Made by a program: the position numbers and the translations under genes
Shown here: positions 51,938 through 63,568 of the stretch, piece after piece
Layout of the letters: the number at the start of each line of letters is the position of its first letter
Position numbering within the stretch: the stretch's first letter is position 1
From: Hirsutella rhossiliensis
Lineage: Eukaryota > Ascomycota > Sordariomycetes > Hypocreales > Ophiocordycipitaceae
DNA: 64,000 bases
Reading direction: 5' to 3'
NCBI RefSeq assembly: GCF_020360975.1
Contig: NW_025408669.1
Span: 7,440,001-7,504,000, forward strand
The notes under the pieces: model-generated
Databases searched by the model: none
The model's input: only the letters and a program-made list of their open reading frames with translations
Told to the model about the DNA's origin: nothing

Positions 51938-53898
51938 TTAGCTGATTGTCGCTAATAAACTGCGTGAGGGCGCTGTTTGTGATGCCTTCGTCATAGCATC
52001 GGCAGGGTTATCTGCGCCGTTGACCCAACGGATTTCCGCAATATCCCTTGATTCATATGCCTGCCTCAGCGCCATGATATCTATCATGAGTCGCTTCTCT
52101 GTTGTGGTGCCAAGTTTGACGAGGCACTCATAGAGGCTATATGAATCTGTGCAAATGACGAGCGGGATTTGCTTCAGATCAAGGCGTTGTGCGATCGTAT
52201 TGACCGTTTGCTTGATCACAAATGCGAGATCGAAGCCCGATGTCAATCCATAGATCTCTGATGCAAGAACGCTTCGAGTAACGCGCTTGCATTTAGTTGA
52301 GCTCAATGAAGAATGTTTCCGCGGATGGAAAATGAATCGGTTGATTGCGCGGTCTCATTGGCGATGATAATCACAAAGCCGATTTGAGAGCTTAAATCCT
52401 TATTGTTGGCGAATGATCCATCGGTGAACACAAAGATCTTCGCGCTCTCGAGATCGATGGGTATGTAACATAGGCCACGGTCGGGATTGTTGATCTGCCA
52501 TTCAATCCGCTTGTTCAAAGCCTTGAAGTCGGTATTAACGGGCTCTTGGGCTTGTGCCGCAACGGAACAATCGTATGTTGCTTCGGGTTGGCAAATCGAA
52601 GCGATATATGCCCCGGGCGCGTTGAGCAGCATAATCCTGATGCCTACTTGATGCCTGAAGATTGATCTCCTCGAGGTTTTGGGCTTGGCCCTTCTGCCTG
52701 ACGATGACACAGCCATTTTGTATGGTCAGGCGGCTGCCGTTAAAGTCGCAGATGGAACCTTCTTGGAGAATCTCTTTGGCTTGGCCTTAAAGCAGAGTTC
52801 TTTCTCCTCGATCTTGAGAAATGCATCTGTGCCAACAATGAATGTGTCATCCGTTTGCAAGGCCGCGATGCCAAACAGGTCCTTGTCGGCGATGTTGTTT
52901 GCCGTGATCAGAAGGCACGGGTCAAACGAAGAGGTTTCCATATTAAGCTTGCGGCAGTGATGGTCGTGATATGTGTTGAACCAGTGGGCTCCTGCCTCTG
53001 CGATGCCATATAGCGGCTTCACGATTCGCAGGATTGTTCCCTCTGGATATCTTCTTTTGAGTTCTTGAGGAAGGGCTGCAAGGATGACACGGGCCAGCTT
53101 GGTCTGGGATTGTGTGTATGCCATCGTGATGTCTCTGATCATGATGAACATATCCCGTGTGCAGAGAAACGGTGCTAAGGCCAAGGCCACGCGTTGTGCG
53201 GGCCGGCTGATGGTAGGGGCTTGTGTGAGGATCCCACGTTTCCCATCATCATTGTATCCTTGCACAACGAGGCGTGATTTCTCGTATGGCGTTGCAGTAT
53301 TTCTTCCCTTAACCTCTCTGACCATTCGTGATTTGAAGACACGATATCCACCATGTTTATTCGCATCGAATTCTTCGGGTACAATGACCCCAGCGGCGAG
53401 GAGGTTCGTGAGCTCGAGTGTGTCGGAAGCTTCAAATGGGAAACCGGTGCTTGTGATCTTTCCTTCAGCTCGTAGCCGCTTGGCTAGGCCGAGATGTTCC
53501 ATTTCTTTTCGAACAAGAAACGCATTAGCTTCATGATGAACGATAAATTGAACGGGTGAGCAAACAATAGTGGATTCTGATGTGCCATTTTGTGCAGCAT
53601 CCTTCCTAGGTCGGCCACGCCTGCGCGGCCTCTTTGGCTCAGGGTATTCGAAAGGTTTGGGTTGGTCTTCTGTGGTAGGAAGAGGAAGAGGTTGTTGAGT
53701 TGTGGGTGGAAGGGAAGAGGGTTTTGAAGAGGATGTTGTTGATCGGATTGTGTTGAGGAAGGAGTGATTGTTGTGTTGATGGGTCTGTGCGGCTAGGGCT
53801 AGGGTCGGGTTGCAACTGAGGAAGGAGCGATTCCGGGTGACGATAGTACGGTTGGACGCATGTACTGCGAAATTTCGCTGGTCCGTTGTCCAGGTCAA
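51938..53898 (-). pseudogene. Copia reverse transcriptase and RNase H, split in three frames
   Basis: The RT (53898-52726) has YEKSRLVVQGYNDDG, MIRDITMAYTQSQ (catalytic Asp), a LYGIAEAGAHWF motif and LQTDDTFIVG, where the YxDD box reads TDD. RNase H continues in 52716-52303 (VFTDGSFANN, first Asp) and 52306-51938 (LASEIYGL, ICTDSYSLYECLVKLG, WVNGADNPADAMTK). The frame breaks between the pieces prevent one polyprotein as assembled. Confidence 0.82.
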
Positions 53899-55156
53899 CT
53901 GCGATTTCCGTATCCGTCACCTCGAGCACTTTATATGGGCCTTGCCATCCGTGCTTCTCGCGAAATACGCGAACTTCGCTTCCTAGCGCCAGGGATAGGG
54001 GCAGGCGCAACGCTGTATCAGGCCCATTACGCGTATTTAACGCGGTCTGAACCTTCCTCTGGGCGTTGATCTTCCTCAGCTCTGACATCGTTCGCCACAC
54101 CGCCTTAGCTCTTGCCATTGCGGAAGGTGTAGGCGGCGAATCCATCGTCATTCGAGGCAGAGCACCGAAGACGAGGAGGGTTGGAACGAGGCCATCCGGA
54201 CCGGCTGTGTCGTTGACAGCCTTGAAAGCCATTTGAAGGACTTGATCAGGGCTCACGGTATCCTTCAGCTCTGCCTTTAATATATCATATGCTCTTCGGA
54301 CGGGCACATGATACTTCTCAACCTTCCCAACAGCCCAATGTGCTTCCACAGGCACCTGATGACACGTTATTCCCATCAATTTCGCTTCTGCTTGGAACTC
54401 GGCAGCAGCGAAATTCGTGCCTGCGTCATGAGTGATCACATCGGGTGGTCCAAGGTATGTATCCATCCAACATTGTTTCAACGCGAGCCACGTTTCCTTG
54501 GCCGTCATGTTGGATAGGAATCTCCCTGCCTGATAGGCAGTGGCTTGATCAACAACATGGAGGACTGGTCTGCCACCCAATGTCATGACATCAACGATGA
54601 CTTCGTAATTGAAGTCACAATCATCCTTCAAGCTGAACTTGAACCTTCGTGGCGGGTCGGATTTCATCTGACAGTAGTGGCAGAACTTCTTGATCATTTC
54701 CAGAGCTTCGATTTCCACATCATGGCCAGCCGAATTCAGCAGCTTGTGCAGCCGATACACGGATGGATGACCAAAACGCGTGTGGAGGCGCCGCAATTCA
54801 GCCTCCGTGAGATATGCCACTGATGCCTCTTGTTTCCGCAAGAAGAACCACGCGTGACCCCATCTTCGAATCACTGGAACGCTCACACCATTGCCAACGA
54901 GCTCGTTCGTGACGTTATTTAAATATACGCCGAGCCGATCCATATCAGCTAGGCATAGGAGGAATGGCGTTGGCACGTTGACTATATGAAAATCAACCTC
55001 TCCCACTGGTGTGTTCAAGGTGATCACGCCAAGTGGTGTTTCCAATCTTCCTGCACCAAATCTAACTGGTTCGGGCTTGCGATCATCACGGAATTGGACT
55101 GGGGGCATCTCTCGTTGGAGAGCACGCAGTTGTTCGATTCCTCCGTCGATATGCAT
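53639..55156 (-). CDS. Copia integrase region
   Basis: 505 aa. The His/Cys zinc-binding segment (RRLHTRFGHPSVYRLH...CHYCQMKSD) precedes the catalytic core with Asp in VIVDVMTLGG, Asp in VITHDAGTNFAA and Glu in VEKYHVPVRRAY. A Pro/Ser-rich tail follows. The frame overlaps the RT frame by about 260 nt in another phase. Confidence 0.85.
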   Translation of the reverse strand: MHIDGGIEQLRALQREMPPVQFRDDRKPEPVRFGAGRLETPLGVITLNTPVGEVDFHIVNVPTPFLLCLADMDRLGVYLNNVTNELVGNGVSVPVIRRWGHAWFFLRKQEASVAYLTEAELRRLHTRFGHPSVYRLHKLLNSAGHDVEIEALEMIKKFCHYCQMKSDPPRRFKFSLKDDCDFNYEVIVDVMTLGGRPVLHVVDQATAYQAGRFLSNMTAKETWLALKQCWMDTYLGPPDVITHDAGTNFAAAEFQAEAKLMGITCHQVPVEAHWAVGKVEKYHVPVRRAYDILKAELKDTVSPDQVLQMAFKAVNDTAGPDGLVPTLLVFGALPRMTMDSPPTPSAMARAKAVWRTMSELRKINAQRKVQTALNTRNGPDTALRLPLSLALGSEVRVFREKHGWQGPYKVLEVTDTEIAVDLDNGPAKFRSTCVQPYYRHPESLLPQLQPDPSPSRTDPSTQQSLLPQHNPINNILFKTLFPSTHNSTTSSSSYHRRPTQTFRIP

Positions 55157-56971
55157 GCCGCACCTGTGTCCGGCATGATTCCTTGGAACGAGTCTTGAGA
55201 GTAACGATCTAGTATGAATTGTGTGGGTTCGTCACTGTTGAATAACTTGATGCCTACTGGAGAGATCCGATGATGGAAAGCTTCGTTGGACAGAAAGGTC
55301 GCAGCAGCGTAGAACGATTCATAAGGGTCAGAGGAGTCAGAATCATCGGATTCCTCGGTTCTCGAGTCATCCTGATCCTGTGATTCCCCTTCATAGTCAG
55401 CCAAGAACATAGCATACGAACGAGATTGACCGTGGAAGCCTCTCTCTCGTAGATACTTCTCTTTGGCTGCTTTTCTCTCGTTTTCAGGATGTCTCGTTGA
55501 GAAACAACCTTCCTTGCCGCAAACGTAGCATTTCTTCTTCCAATTTGGCTGACGCCTTTGTGATTGACCTCTTGTTCCGCCGGAATTTCGCTGAAATTTG
55601 CGATCCACGAAGTGCTGATCATGTCCTCTATCCAGGTCTTGGGGATATTGGCCACTGGGTTGTTCAGATCGTTCATCTTGCATGGCAGATAGCGATGATC
55701 GAAGCTGTGATGCCAATCCTCAAATGTAGGTGCGGGAGAGTATATCGCGAGTCGGAATTCAGGCACACCACGGCACGCCCTGAGCGTTGCATCGATCAGG
55801 CCACCTTCGCCGCCAGACTTATCCCCGAGTGCTCTCCTACAGAGCCGCAATTTCGTAAGAAGGGCCTGGAGGACCTCGTCAGATGACTTACCGGGCATCT
55901 CAGCCCGAAGTCGGCTGAAGGTGAGGTGCTCCAGTGGGTATGATACATCTTCTGGTTGATTTCGGTGTCAAAGTGCTCTTTCATCTTCTGATACATCTCA
56001 GCGAAGGTTAAATCAGTGCTGATTTCGTGTAGAAAGAAGGACTGAGCTTCCTTGGCCAGAATCGAAGGAAAACACCATGGAATTTAGACGGAGGAATGTT
56101 TGCTTGACGGCACACGCTCATGAATTTCGGATCTTGTCATCGAAGATATCGTATGGTTCGCCGGTATAGGCTAGTTTCTTGTCCCATATCTTAATGAATC
56201 TAATCGTGAGATCGGCCTCAACTTCCTCGTTCTCGAATCGAACAGGTGGAATGCTCGTGTATGCATCTCGGAAGTTGGTAGTCCGTACGGGGAGCGTCTG
56301 CTGATACCGAGGGATTCGCGCCATTGATGCTGAGGCTCTTGCTGAGCGGGTTGATGGGTCTCAATGATCTGAGGGATTCCGGTTCCGCCGGTCGGGTAAT
56401 AGTTGGCTGCTGGATTACTACCGGTGCCGGTGACGATATAGCCGCTTTAACAGTTCCTTGGAGCAGCTTCTGTTTCACCTTATATGCCACGGTGTTTTCA
56501 GCAACCTCTTGACCAAGCAACTCGTTCTCATCCCATTCAGGAAGTTCGTTACTTGTTAGAAGGCCACATAAAGCTCGAGAGATGCTAGAGTTGGCCTTGC
56601 CCATATAGATCCCCCTAATTCTGAGAAGCGTCCGGAGTCTTGATCTAAGGCGTGGGTTGATTAGTTCGAAGTCATCATAGCTCCATCCCGTGAAGTCGTT
56701 ATACAGATCCCCAAGCAGGGCAATTCCGTGGTTACGTTTATCCACCGTGTATGTTGCCACACAGCCTAAGAAGAAGCTGTTGCGGTGGACAAGGAGGAGC
56801 TCTGGGTGATAGGTTCGTTGAGGAAATCCGCGTCGAAATGCCTGATCGGGAGTGAAGGAGCTCCACGATCGTCAGGTTCCGTTCAACGAGTTGCCTGTCT
56901 TCGAGAGACACGTTGGCCGGGGTATCCTGGGCTGTTGCCGGGGCTAGTGCGGCAGATGAATTGTCAGACAT
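55024..56971 (-). pseudogene. Copia gag and protease, several frames
   Basis: Gag begins at the ATG at 56971 (MSDNSSAALAPATAQDT). It changes frame near 56750, 56320, 56100 and 55880. The last piece has a zinc knuckle (CYVCGKEGCFSTRH, CCHC-like) and an acidic linker. The aspartic protease motif MPDTGAACISTE lies near 55165. Each break is a simple frame change with coherent protein on both sides. Confidence 0.75.
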
Positions 56972-57238
56972 ATTGACAGGCTGTGTGCTGAGAAACAGGG
57001 CACAGGGTGTCAATGAGGTTATCAATGTGCGATAGGGCACGCCTAAGGGTCGCTGATGACAGCAAAGCTTAGGCACGGTTGGATAACTAGAGTGGGCTCT
57101 GATGCAGAGTCTTCGTAGCAATCCGCGCGTTGTAGCAACTATCCTACCGTCAGGAGCTCGCTTTGCAGAGCGTGACGATAGGTTAGCTCTCTTCCGTCTT
57201 GCTGTTCTGTGTCACCTTTGCCGGGCGACACTGATCAG

Positions 57239-57438
57239 TGTGGACAGGCTCTTCACTGCAGTGAGGTTATTCGAACTGGTTCAATTGGTTATATCTTGTG
57301 TAACTAGGGAAACGTGTCCCATACAAACTGTGTGCAAAGACCTTCCTCCCTGTGTCTCACCTCTTACTCGCACGTGACTAGCGCGGTCGATTAGTTATAC
57401 GTGCGCGATCGGTGCCTAGTGCACAGGTGGATCCAACA
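57239..57438 (-). repeat. 5' LTR of the copia element
   Basis: 200 bp, identical to 51343-51542. Confidence 0.95.
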
Positions 57439-57689
57439 CCCTCACTTGATCTCCCGGAATCATACCAGTGTGTTCCAGACTATAGCCACGCTTTGTTAGT
57501 AAATTTGCCTTGCTTTTATAATTTATAGAAAGCACCCTTCCTGATTAATTAATCACACTAGACAAGAAGCCCTTTCCGTCTACGCTATACCTGGTGCCAA
57601 ATGCTATATTGTGTTCCTTTATTTTTATCCGCGCCTTCCACCGTTATCGGCAGGGCGACGCACCGAGGGTCGAGGGGGTCACAGCTAAA

Positions 57690-58075
57690 TCCTGTCATTA
57701 CGAATACTAGGTGATGCCATTTGGGCTGGCCAACGCTCCCGCCTCGTTCCAGCAGTATATCAATGACGCGCTAGAGGGTCTGGTTGACATTATCTGTGTT
57801 GTCTACTCATCTTCAGTGAAGACCCGGAACAGCACAAAAGTCAAGTTAAAGGGGTCCTATAGAAATTGCTAAGAGCAGGACTATAAGCTAGCCTGAGCAA
57901 ATGCGAATTCTCGGTAAAGACAGCTGCCTTCCCCGGCTTCGTAGTCGACGAATAAGGGATCCACATGACGAAGAACGAATCCACGCTATCGCAGAATGGC
58001 CAGCGCCCCGTTCCGTTGAGGACATATAGATTTTCTTAGGTTTTACAGGGCTTTATAGCCGCTTTATTAAGAACT
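57690..58075 (+). pseudogene. Ty3/gypsy reverse transcriptase relic
   Basis: Translation gives HYEY, a stop, VMPFGLANAPASFQQYINDAL and EGLVDIICVVY. After a frame change LLIFSEDPEQHKSQVKGVL follows. The YxDD catalytic box is missing: the expected DD codons are deleted at the frame change (about 57803). Later pieces (SLSKCEFSVKTAAFPGF, RTYRFS, stop, VLQGF) follow the usual gypsy order. Confidence 0.8.
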
Positions 58076-59530
58076 ATAGCAAGATCGTCTCTGCGCTCCC
58101 TATGTTCCTAAAGTCATCAGCGGCCAATGGCAAGAGGATATGGTAGGAGCCCATCATGACAAATGCGTGGCCAAACATATAATTCTTACCAACCTTGTAC
58201 AAATTAACAGGCGGAGCATACGGATGGGGCTTGGGGTAGCTCGCATATTCGTTTCTAAACGCGCCACGGCGTATGTATCTGACATAGTTCCTTTTAATTG
58301 TAATTTCGACTCTTTCGACATCCCGAGACATGAATAAGCGTATAGCGTGATCAATGAGAGCCTTCGCACAGTGCTTAACATCACCAAACTGACTCTAGCC
58401 AAATTCGTGAAGCAAGGGCTAGGGGGTAGCATCGCGGTAATTGTGAGTGCAAAAGCTTGCTCGCTTGAGTATAGTTTGCCGTGAGCATTGATGTCTGATG
58501 ATCACAACCTATAAGCACAAAACGGGCAACTTAACGATGAGCTTGTGGGATTGATCCGGGATCTTCGCCCATCAATAAGGATTTTTTTAGTCACAATGTA
58601 CGGCGTTGCACCGCCGCAACTATCTCCAAGCTCTTGCCGAATAATAGTACGTCTCCAATTATACAGGCTGGCTCTCCAGTGAGCAGTGCCTACCACGCCG
58701 GTCTAGCTATGGCATTACTCAGCTACCGCCACGGAAGCTCGCCAGGTCGAACATTGTGGAAAAGATGACCCTAAGGAGGTACAGTCGCCGGGGAGATAGA
58801 ACGGCCGCGTCACTCTCACGCTCGGAGACCGCCGGACCGAAATGAAGGAGGCTATTGCCTCTATGAGAAACCAGTAGCTCGACGAAATATAATACTCAGA
58901 AGACGGCTTTTCCGCATGTTCACGAAGGCGCAAGGTCCTAGACGACGTCAAAGAAGAGAGCCATCCATTCTCTCTAGGCTAAGAGGATGTCTAGGGCGAA
59001 AGTAAGTTTAGACTGGTGACTCACGACTTACCAGTCCATGGCTGACCGCTGGGAGTTTTAGCTTTGTGCAAATGGAGGCTCCTTCTTGCTGAGATGCTCC
59101 AGACATATGATCTAAATCTTTTGAACGAAAAGATCGATTCTATTAACGCTATCAACGATAGCCGGGTATTTGGTATGTGGTGGAAGCTAGAACTCATGGT
59201 CGGATTTCAAAGGAGGGGTTCGACTTCCACTCACTTAAAGAGCTAATCTAACCTCCTACAAAGCAGGAACACTGTATAAAATTCTCTTAACAGGCGTCTT
59301 AAAATTTATATAAAAGTCAAAAGTACATTAATAGTGTTATGTATAGAATTACTAGCTAAGAGGGATAAGACTATATATATGTATAGCTATTACTGGTATG
59401 CCCCCTTCACTTTAGGCCTCTATGGGAGCTTGGAGAGAGGAACGCTGGAGATGGTTGCCCTGGAAATGTCACTATTACGGCTCATCAGGGTAGGAAGCGA
59501 TGCTTGACTTCAATGCTCAGTCACAGATAC

Positions 59531-59788
59531 TGTTGAGGAGAGTGGACATAAGAGGCCACAATCATGCCCAGTGGACCCAATAGTCATGCACAAGGAAGCC
59601 TGCCTGACCAACATGACCTGACTCAGGTATAGGAACATCTCAATACCCTCTTTTGGCTAGCTATGTGTGGTCACTGTACCTATATAAGCCCCTCCCTTGT
59701 CCCAATAGATAGACCAAGACATGCATCACTAAATTCACCTTTCTGTGCCCCTATTTCTTCCACTGTGCTCTCAAGCCACTGCTTTGAG
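59531..59788 (+). repeat. Possible solo LTR
   Basis: It starts TGTTGAGGAG, contains a TATA-like CTATATAAGCC (59680s), and its 3' boundary coincides with that of the mutated copy at 46353. AGATAC occurs just before and just after and may be a target duplication, but the expected CA end is not evident. Confidence 0.4.
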
Positions 59789-60994
59789 AGATACCCATCC
59801 TGAGCTCGAATGAGATGATTGTATAGTGCGGGCTTTCACGGGGCAATCCGGGCTATTCCATTTCTTCCATAAAAGGGCAAATTCTGATAAACTTCCGATC
59901 ACATGGTAATGATGCAGTTCAAGATGATTAAATATCGTGTAGTGCTGAAATAAACAACCATTAGACGAAAGACGCAGGGGATGCTCTCCAAGTTAGAGTC
60001 TCTCAGTTGCAACGAAGGGAATCCTGTAAATATAAAAGCTCTCTATGTGACGACGCAGCGAAGAGGAAAAAATGGGAGCATATGATGAGCTTCCATTTAA
60101 CAGAACGAAGACCGCCGTACTCAACCGGAGCCCCTTTTGCATCCTTTCGCCGAAGTGTGTGCTAAAGCTAGTCTGGTAGTGTAGTCACGAGCCACCTAGA
60201 GCGCATCTCTACGGCGAAATTGTGCCACAAATTACTGCAAGAACACGAAGCACGGCGATTATGCTTCGGCCGGACGTCAAGCCTCCTGCATCCAGGCCAT
60301 GCAGTTCCAAATCTTGGGCTTTTTGAGTTCCGGTTTGCGCCATGGCTTTGTGAATGCAGGCGATAACCAATGGTGAGAACTGCGCCATCAATCATCAATG
60401 ATGGCAAAGCTGTCTTTCTAATCCACGAGATCAAAATGGGGAAAGCTTCGTTGTTTCATTGTTCAATGCAATATGATTTGCAAGTGGCTGCTGCCCGCTC
60501 TGCCCCCTCCATCACGACATACAGGGCTAGAACTTCGCGTCGGCCGCCCATGGCTATATGATTGGACGGCCCTTTGATCACTCCCGTGGTGGTCGGTGTT
60601 TTGATAGTGCCAGCTTAGAGGAATCCGGAGAACTGGCGCTTGTTGGACATGAGTCTGGTCTGAAAGCGTAAGGGGGAAAATCAAGGCAATCGTGATCAAA
60701 GACATTTATTTCATCGAGAGTTCAAGCCTTGTTTAAACTATAAGCCGCCGGCTGTTTGTCTGTCATGCCGTCAAGGGCCCACCACAGTAACCACTTCTCG
60801 TTGTGTTACTCCGTATTTATACCGTATTCACTTTTCGCCCTTGTCTTGTCAAATCATCCACCTTTACTGACGTTTCTCAGGCTGGGGTAAAGACTACATG
60901 GGCGGAGGGTGAAACACCTTCCTGGTCCATTCTCGACCGAGCAAAGCCCCTACCACACATATTGGCATCGCCGCCAGCGTAACCACGACCGCTC

Positions 60995-63568
60995 ATGTCG
61001 TCTGAGAAAGAAGCTGACGATGCTGCCAAGCACGGCGGCACCAACGATCCGCCAGCACCGGCCGGGCGCCGCTCGGGAGACAAAGAAAAGACAGCAAGCA
61101 CATCGACATGCCCTTCATCGTTGTCGACGGACGAGGACCTGGCGACCTCGCTCAGGCAGCTGCTGGTCGAGCACGAGCTGGATCAAAACTTCCCGCGCGA
61201 CATTCTGGCCCGGGCGCAGCAGTTCCTGCAAAGCCACAAGGATGGTACCGTCGATGTGGACGTGGCGCGGCAACTGGTCGAGGACTTTCGCGAATACAAG
61301 GAGCTGAAGCTCAACAACTCGGCGTACGTCGAGGTGCGAGCCGTTGTCGAAACAACAGACGACCCGAGCTTGCCCGTGGGTACGTTCCGCGTGCTGTTGA
61401 TCGGCACGCTCTTCGTTCTTTTCGGCACGGCCATGCATCAGTTCTTCTCGTTGCGCATGCCGAGTATCTCCCTCTCGACGTTCGTTGTCCAGCTGCTGTC
61501 GATGCCCCTGGGCGCCGGGATGGCCCGGTATCTGCCGACGCGACGCTGGGGCGGGAATGGTCGGTTCTCCTTTACCCTCAACCCAGGCCCCTTTAACCGT
61601 AAGGAGCACTTACTCGTGGTCATGATGGCCAACGTCGCTTTCGGCAGCCACTACAACGGCGCGTACATCGTGTCCATTATCCAGGTTCTAAAGCTTGAGC
61701 GCTTCTACGGGGAGAAGGTGCTGGCCAACAGCATCCCGTGGCAAATGCTCACCCTAATTAGTACGCAGATGATGGGCTACGGCTGCGCCGGCCTGGCGCG
61801 ACGCTTCCTGGTGTACCCGCCCGCCATGATATGGCCCAAGACTCTTCCCACCCTTGCGCTGACAAGGACGCTGTGCAGGGACCAGGACGACCAAGGGCCC
61901 AAGGGCCGAGAGGGCGAACGGGGCGCCTCGGCCGGCGGTTGGACCATGTCGCGATACCGCTTCTTCTGCATCTGCTTCGGGACCATGTTCGTCTGGTTCT
62001 GGGTGCCAAACTACCTGTTCGAGGCCCTCGCGCTCTTCAACTGGCCGACGTGGATCTCCCCCGGAAACATCACCCTCGCCCTCATCGCCGGAAGCACGTG
62101 CGGGCTCGGGTTCAATCCTTTGCCAACCCTGGACTGGATCACGGCGACGTACCTCGTCGATCCAATCGTGACACCTCTCTTTACCCTGGCCAACTTTGCC
62201 TCTGGAATGGCCATCGCGGGCATCATCGTGGCGCCGCTGCTGTACTTTAACAACGTGTGGAACGGCGCTTACATGCCCATCAACAGCATCCAGTTCTACG
62301 ACAACACGGGCTCGGTTTACAACGTGCACCGCATCCTCAACCGCGACATGACGCTGAACGAGGAGGCCTACCGCGCCTACAGCGTCCCGTGGATGGCCAC
62401 GACCATGGCAGTGAATTTTGCAGCCTGTCTGCTCCTCTACTCGGCCGTGCCCGTCCACGTCGCGCTCTGGTTCCGGCGCGATATTGCGGCCGGCTTGCGC
62501 TCGTGCTGGAGCCGCCAGAAGCGCTCGGAGCAGTTCCGTGACGTCCAGAACCGGCTCAACTCGGTCTACAAGGAGTGTCCTCACTGGTGGTATCTGGTGG
62601 TGCTGGCTCTTTCGTTTATCCTTGCCTGTGTCTCCGTGACGGCCTGGCCGACAGGCACCCCTGTCTGGGGAATTGTCCTTGCCGTCATCTTCACATTCTT
62701 GCTGCAGATCCCCATCGGCATGTTGGCGGCCATTTCCAACTTCGAAATAGGCTTGAGCCTGCTGGCCAATATCGTCGGGGGCTTTGTCTTTGAGTCTCAA
62801 CCCATCCCTCACATGATCTTCAAAGCCTTCAGCTACATGGCGACGTCCCAAAGCCTCACGTTCGTCGCGGACCTCAAGCTCGCGCATTACGCCAAGATCC
62901 CACCGCGATGGGCCTTTGCCGCCCAGGTCTACGCAACCGTCATTGGAGCATGTGTGGCGTGGGCCGTCAACCACTGGTCGCTGCGCAACATCGAGGGCGT
63001 GTGCCTCGAGGGCCAGCGCGCACGCTTCACCTGCCCCGGAACCCATTCATTCTTCCTCGCCAGTGTCTTTTGGGGCGCAGTCGGCCCGCGCCGCCTGTTT
63101 GGCCGGGACAGTCCGTACCATGTCTTGCTGTACTGCATCCCCTTCGGCTTCTTCCTCCCCATTGCCGCCTACTTGGCCGTCAAGCGGTGGCCAACGTCGT
63201 GGCTGCGCAACTTCAACGCGCCCATCTTCCTGGCCGGGCCGTTCGGATGGGCGCCGTACAACTGGAGCTACATCCAGGGATCCGTCGTGCTGGCCATCTT
63301 CTTCAACTACTTCATCAAGCGGCGCTATTCGGGCTGGTGGGAGCGGTACGCCTACGTCCTTACCAGCTCGTTCGCGGCGGCGACGGGCGTGGCGGCCCTC
63401 TTCCTCTTCTTTTGTCTGCAGAAGTGGGACATTCGCCTCAACTGGTGGGGGAATGAAATCGCCGGCCGAGGCGTGGATCGGGGCGGCTTCGTGGATGGGG
63501 ACGGGGATCAGGTTCGGTGTGCCCACTTGAAGCTGCCCCCTGGAGGGTCGTTTAGCTCTGGTTTCTGA
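60995..63568 (+). CDS. Oligopeptide transporter, OPT family
   Basis: Single exon, 857 aa. A polar N-terminus of about 125 residues (acidic helices, LATSLRQLLVEHELDQNFPRD in part) precedes about 14-16 TM helices. The family hallmark FTLNPGPFNRKEH follows the second TM. Other landmarks are the long hydrophilic insert after ARRFLVYPPAMIWP, YNVHRILN, and IPIGMLAAISN in the second half. The family uses proton symport at the plasma membrane to import tetra-/pentapeptides, glutathione or metal-peptide conjugates. The substrate cannot be told from sequence. It stands alone beside the repeat region and is intact. Confidence 0.94.
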   Translation: MSSEKEADDAAKHGGTNDPPAPAGRRSGDKEKTASTSTCPSSLSTDEDLATSLRQLLVEHELDQNFPRDILARAQQFLQSHKDGTVDVDVARQLVEDFREYKELKLNNSAYVEVRAVVETTDDPSLPVGTFRVLLIGTLFVLFGTAMHQFFSLRMPSISLSTFVVQLLSMPLGAGMARYLPTRRWGGNGRFSFTLNPGPFNRKEHLLVVMMANVAFGSHYNGAYIVSIIQVLKLERFYGEKVLANSIPWQMLTLISTQMMGYGCAGLARRFLVYPPAMIWPKTLPTLALTRTLCRDQDDQGPKGREGERGASAGGWTMSRYRFFCICFGTMFVWFWVPNYLFEALALFNWPTWISPGNITLALIAGSTCGLGFNPLPTLDWITATYLVDPIVTPLFTLANFASGMAIAGIIVAPLLYFNNVWNGAYMPINSIQFYDNTGSVYNVHRILNRDMTLNEEAYRAYSVPWMATTMAVNFAACLLLYSAVPVHVALWFRRDIAAGLRSCWSRQKRSEQFRDVQNRLNSVYKECPHWWYLVVLALSFILACVSVTAWPTGTPVWGIVLAVIFTFLLQIPIGMLAAISNFEIGLSLLANIVGGFVFESQPIPHMIFKAFSYMATSQSLTFVADLKLAHYAKIPPRWAFAAQVYATVIGACVAWAVNHWSLRNIEGVCLEGQRARFTCPGTHSFFLASVFWGAVGPRRLFGRDSPYHVLLYCIPFGFFLPIAAYLAVKRWPTSWLRNFNAPIFLAGPFGWAPYNWSYIQGSVVLAIFFNYFIKRRYSGWWERYAYVLTSSFAAATGVAALFLFFCLQKWDIRLNWWGNEIAGRGVDRGGFVDGDGDQVRCAHLKLPPGGSFSSGF

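Larger units (their letters stand above)
51343..57438 (-). mobile_element. Full-length Ty1/copia LTR retrotransposon
   Basis: 6,096 bp with two 200-bp LTRs that I find identical, ends TGTTGG...CCACA in element orientation, and the 5-bp target-site duplication CCCTC on both sides (51338-51342 and 57439-57443). The order gag, protease, integrase, RT, RNase H identifies copia rather than gypsy. A purine tract (GAAAGAGG, 51549-51556 on the minus strand) precedes the 3' LTR. The reading frames are broken by several frameshifts although the LTRs are identical. Confidence 0.95.
57444..60994. other. Repeat graveyard; no intact gene
   Basis: AT-rich parts alternate with remnants. A gypsy RT relic is at 57690-58075 and an LTR-like repeat at 59531-59788. 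58500-59250 shows only fragmented frames of unknown origin. 60700-60994 is the likely OPT promoter; a CT-rich tract and TATTTATACCG occur near 60810-60825. Confidence 0.55.

Noticed and set aside
61754..63046. 430-aa antisense frame in the OPT gene
   Set aside because: Shadow of a strongly third-position-GC-biased transporter; no TM or domain content of its own.
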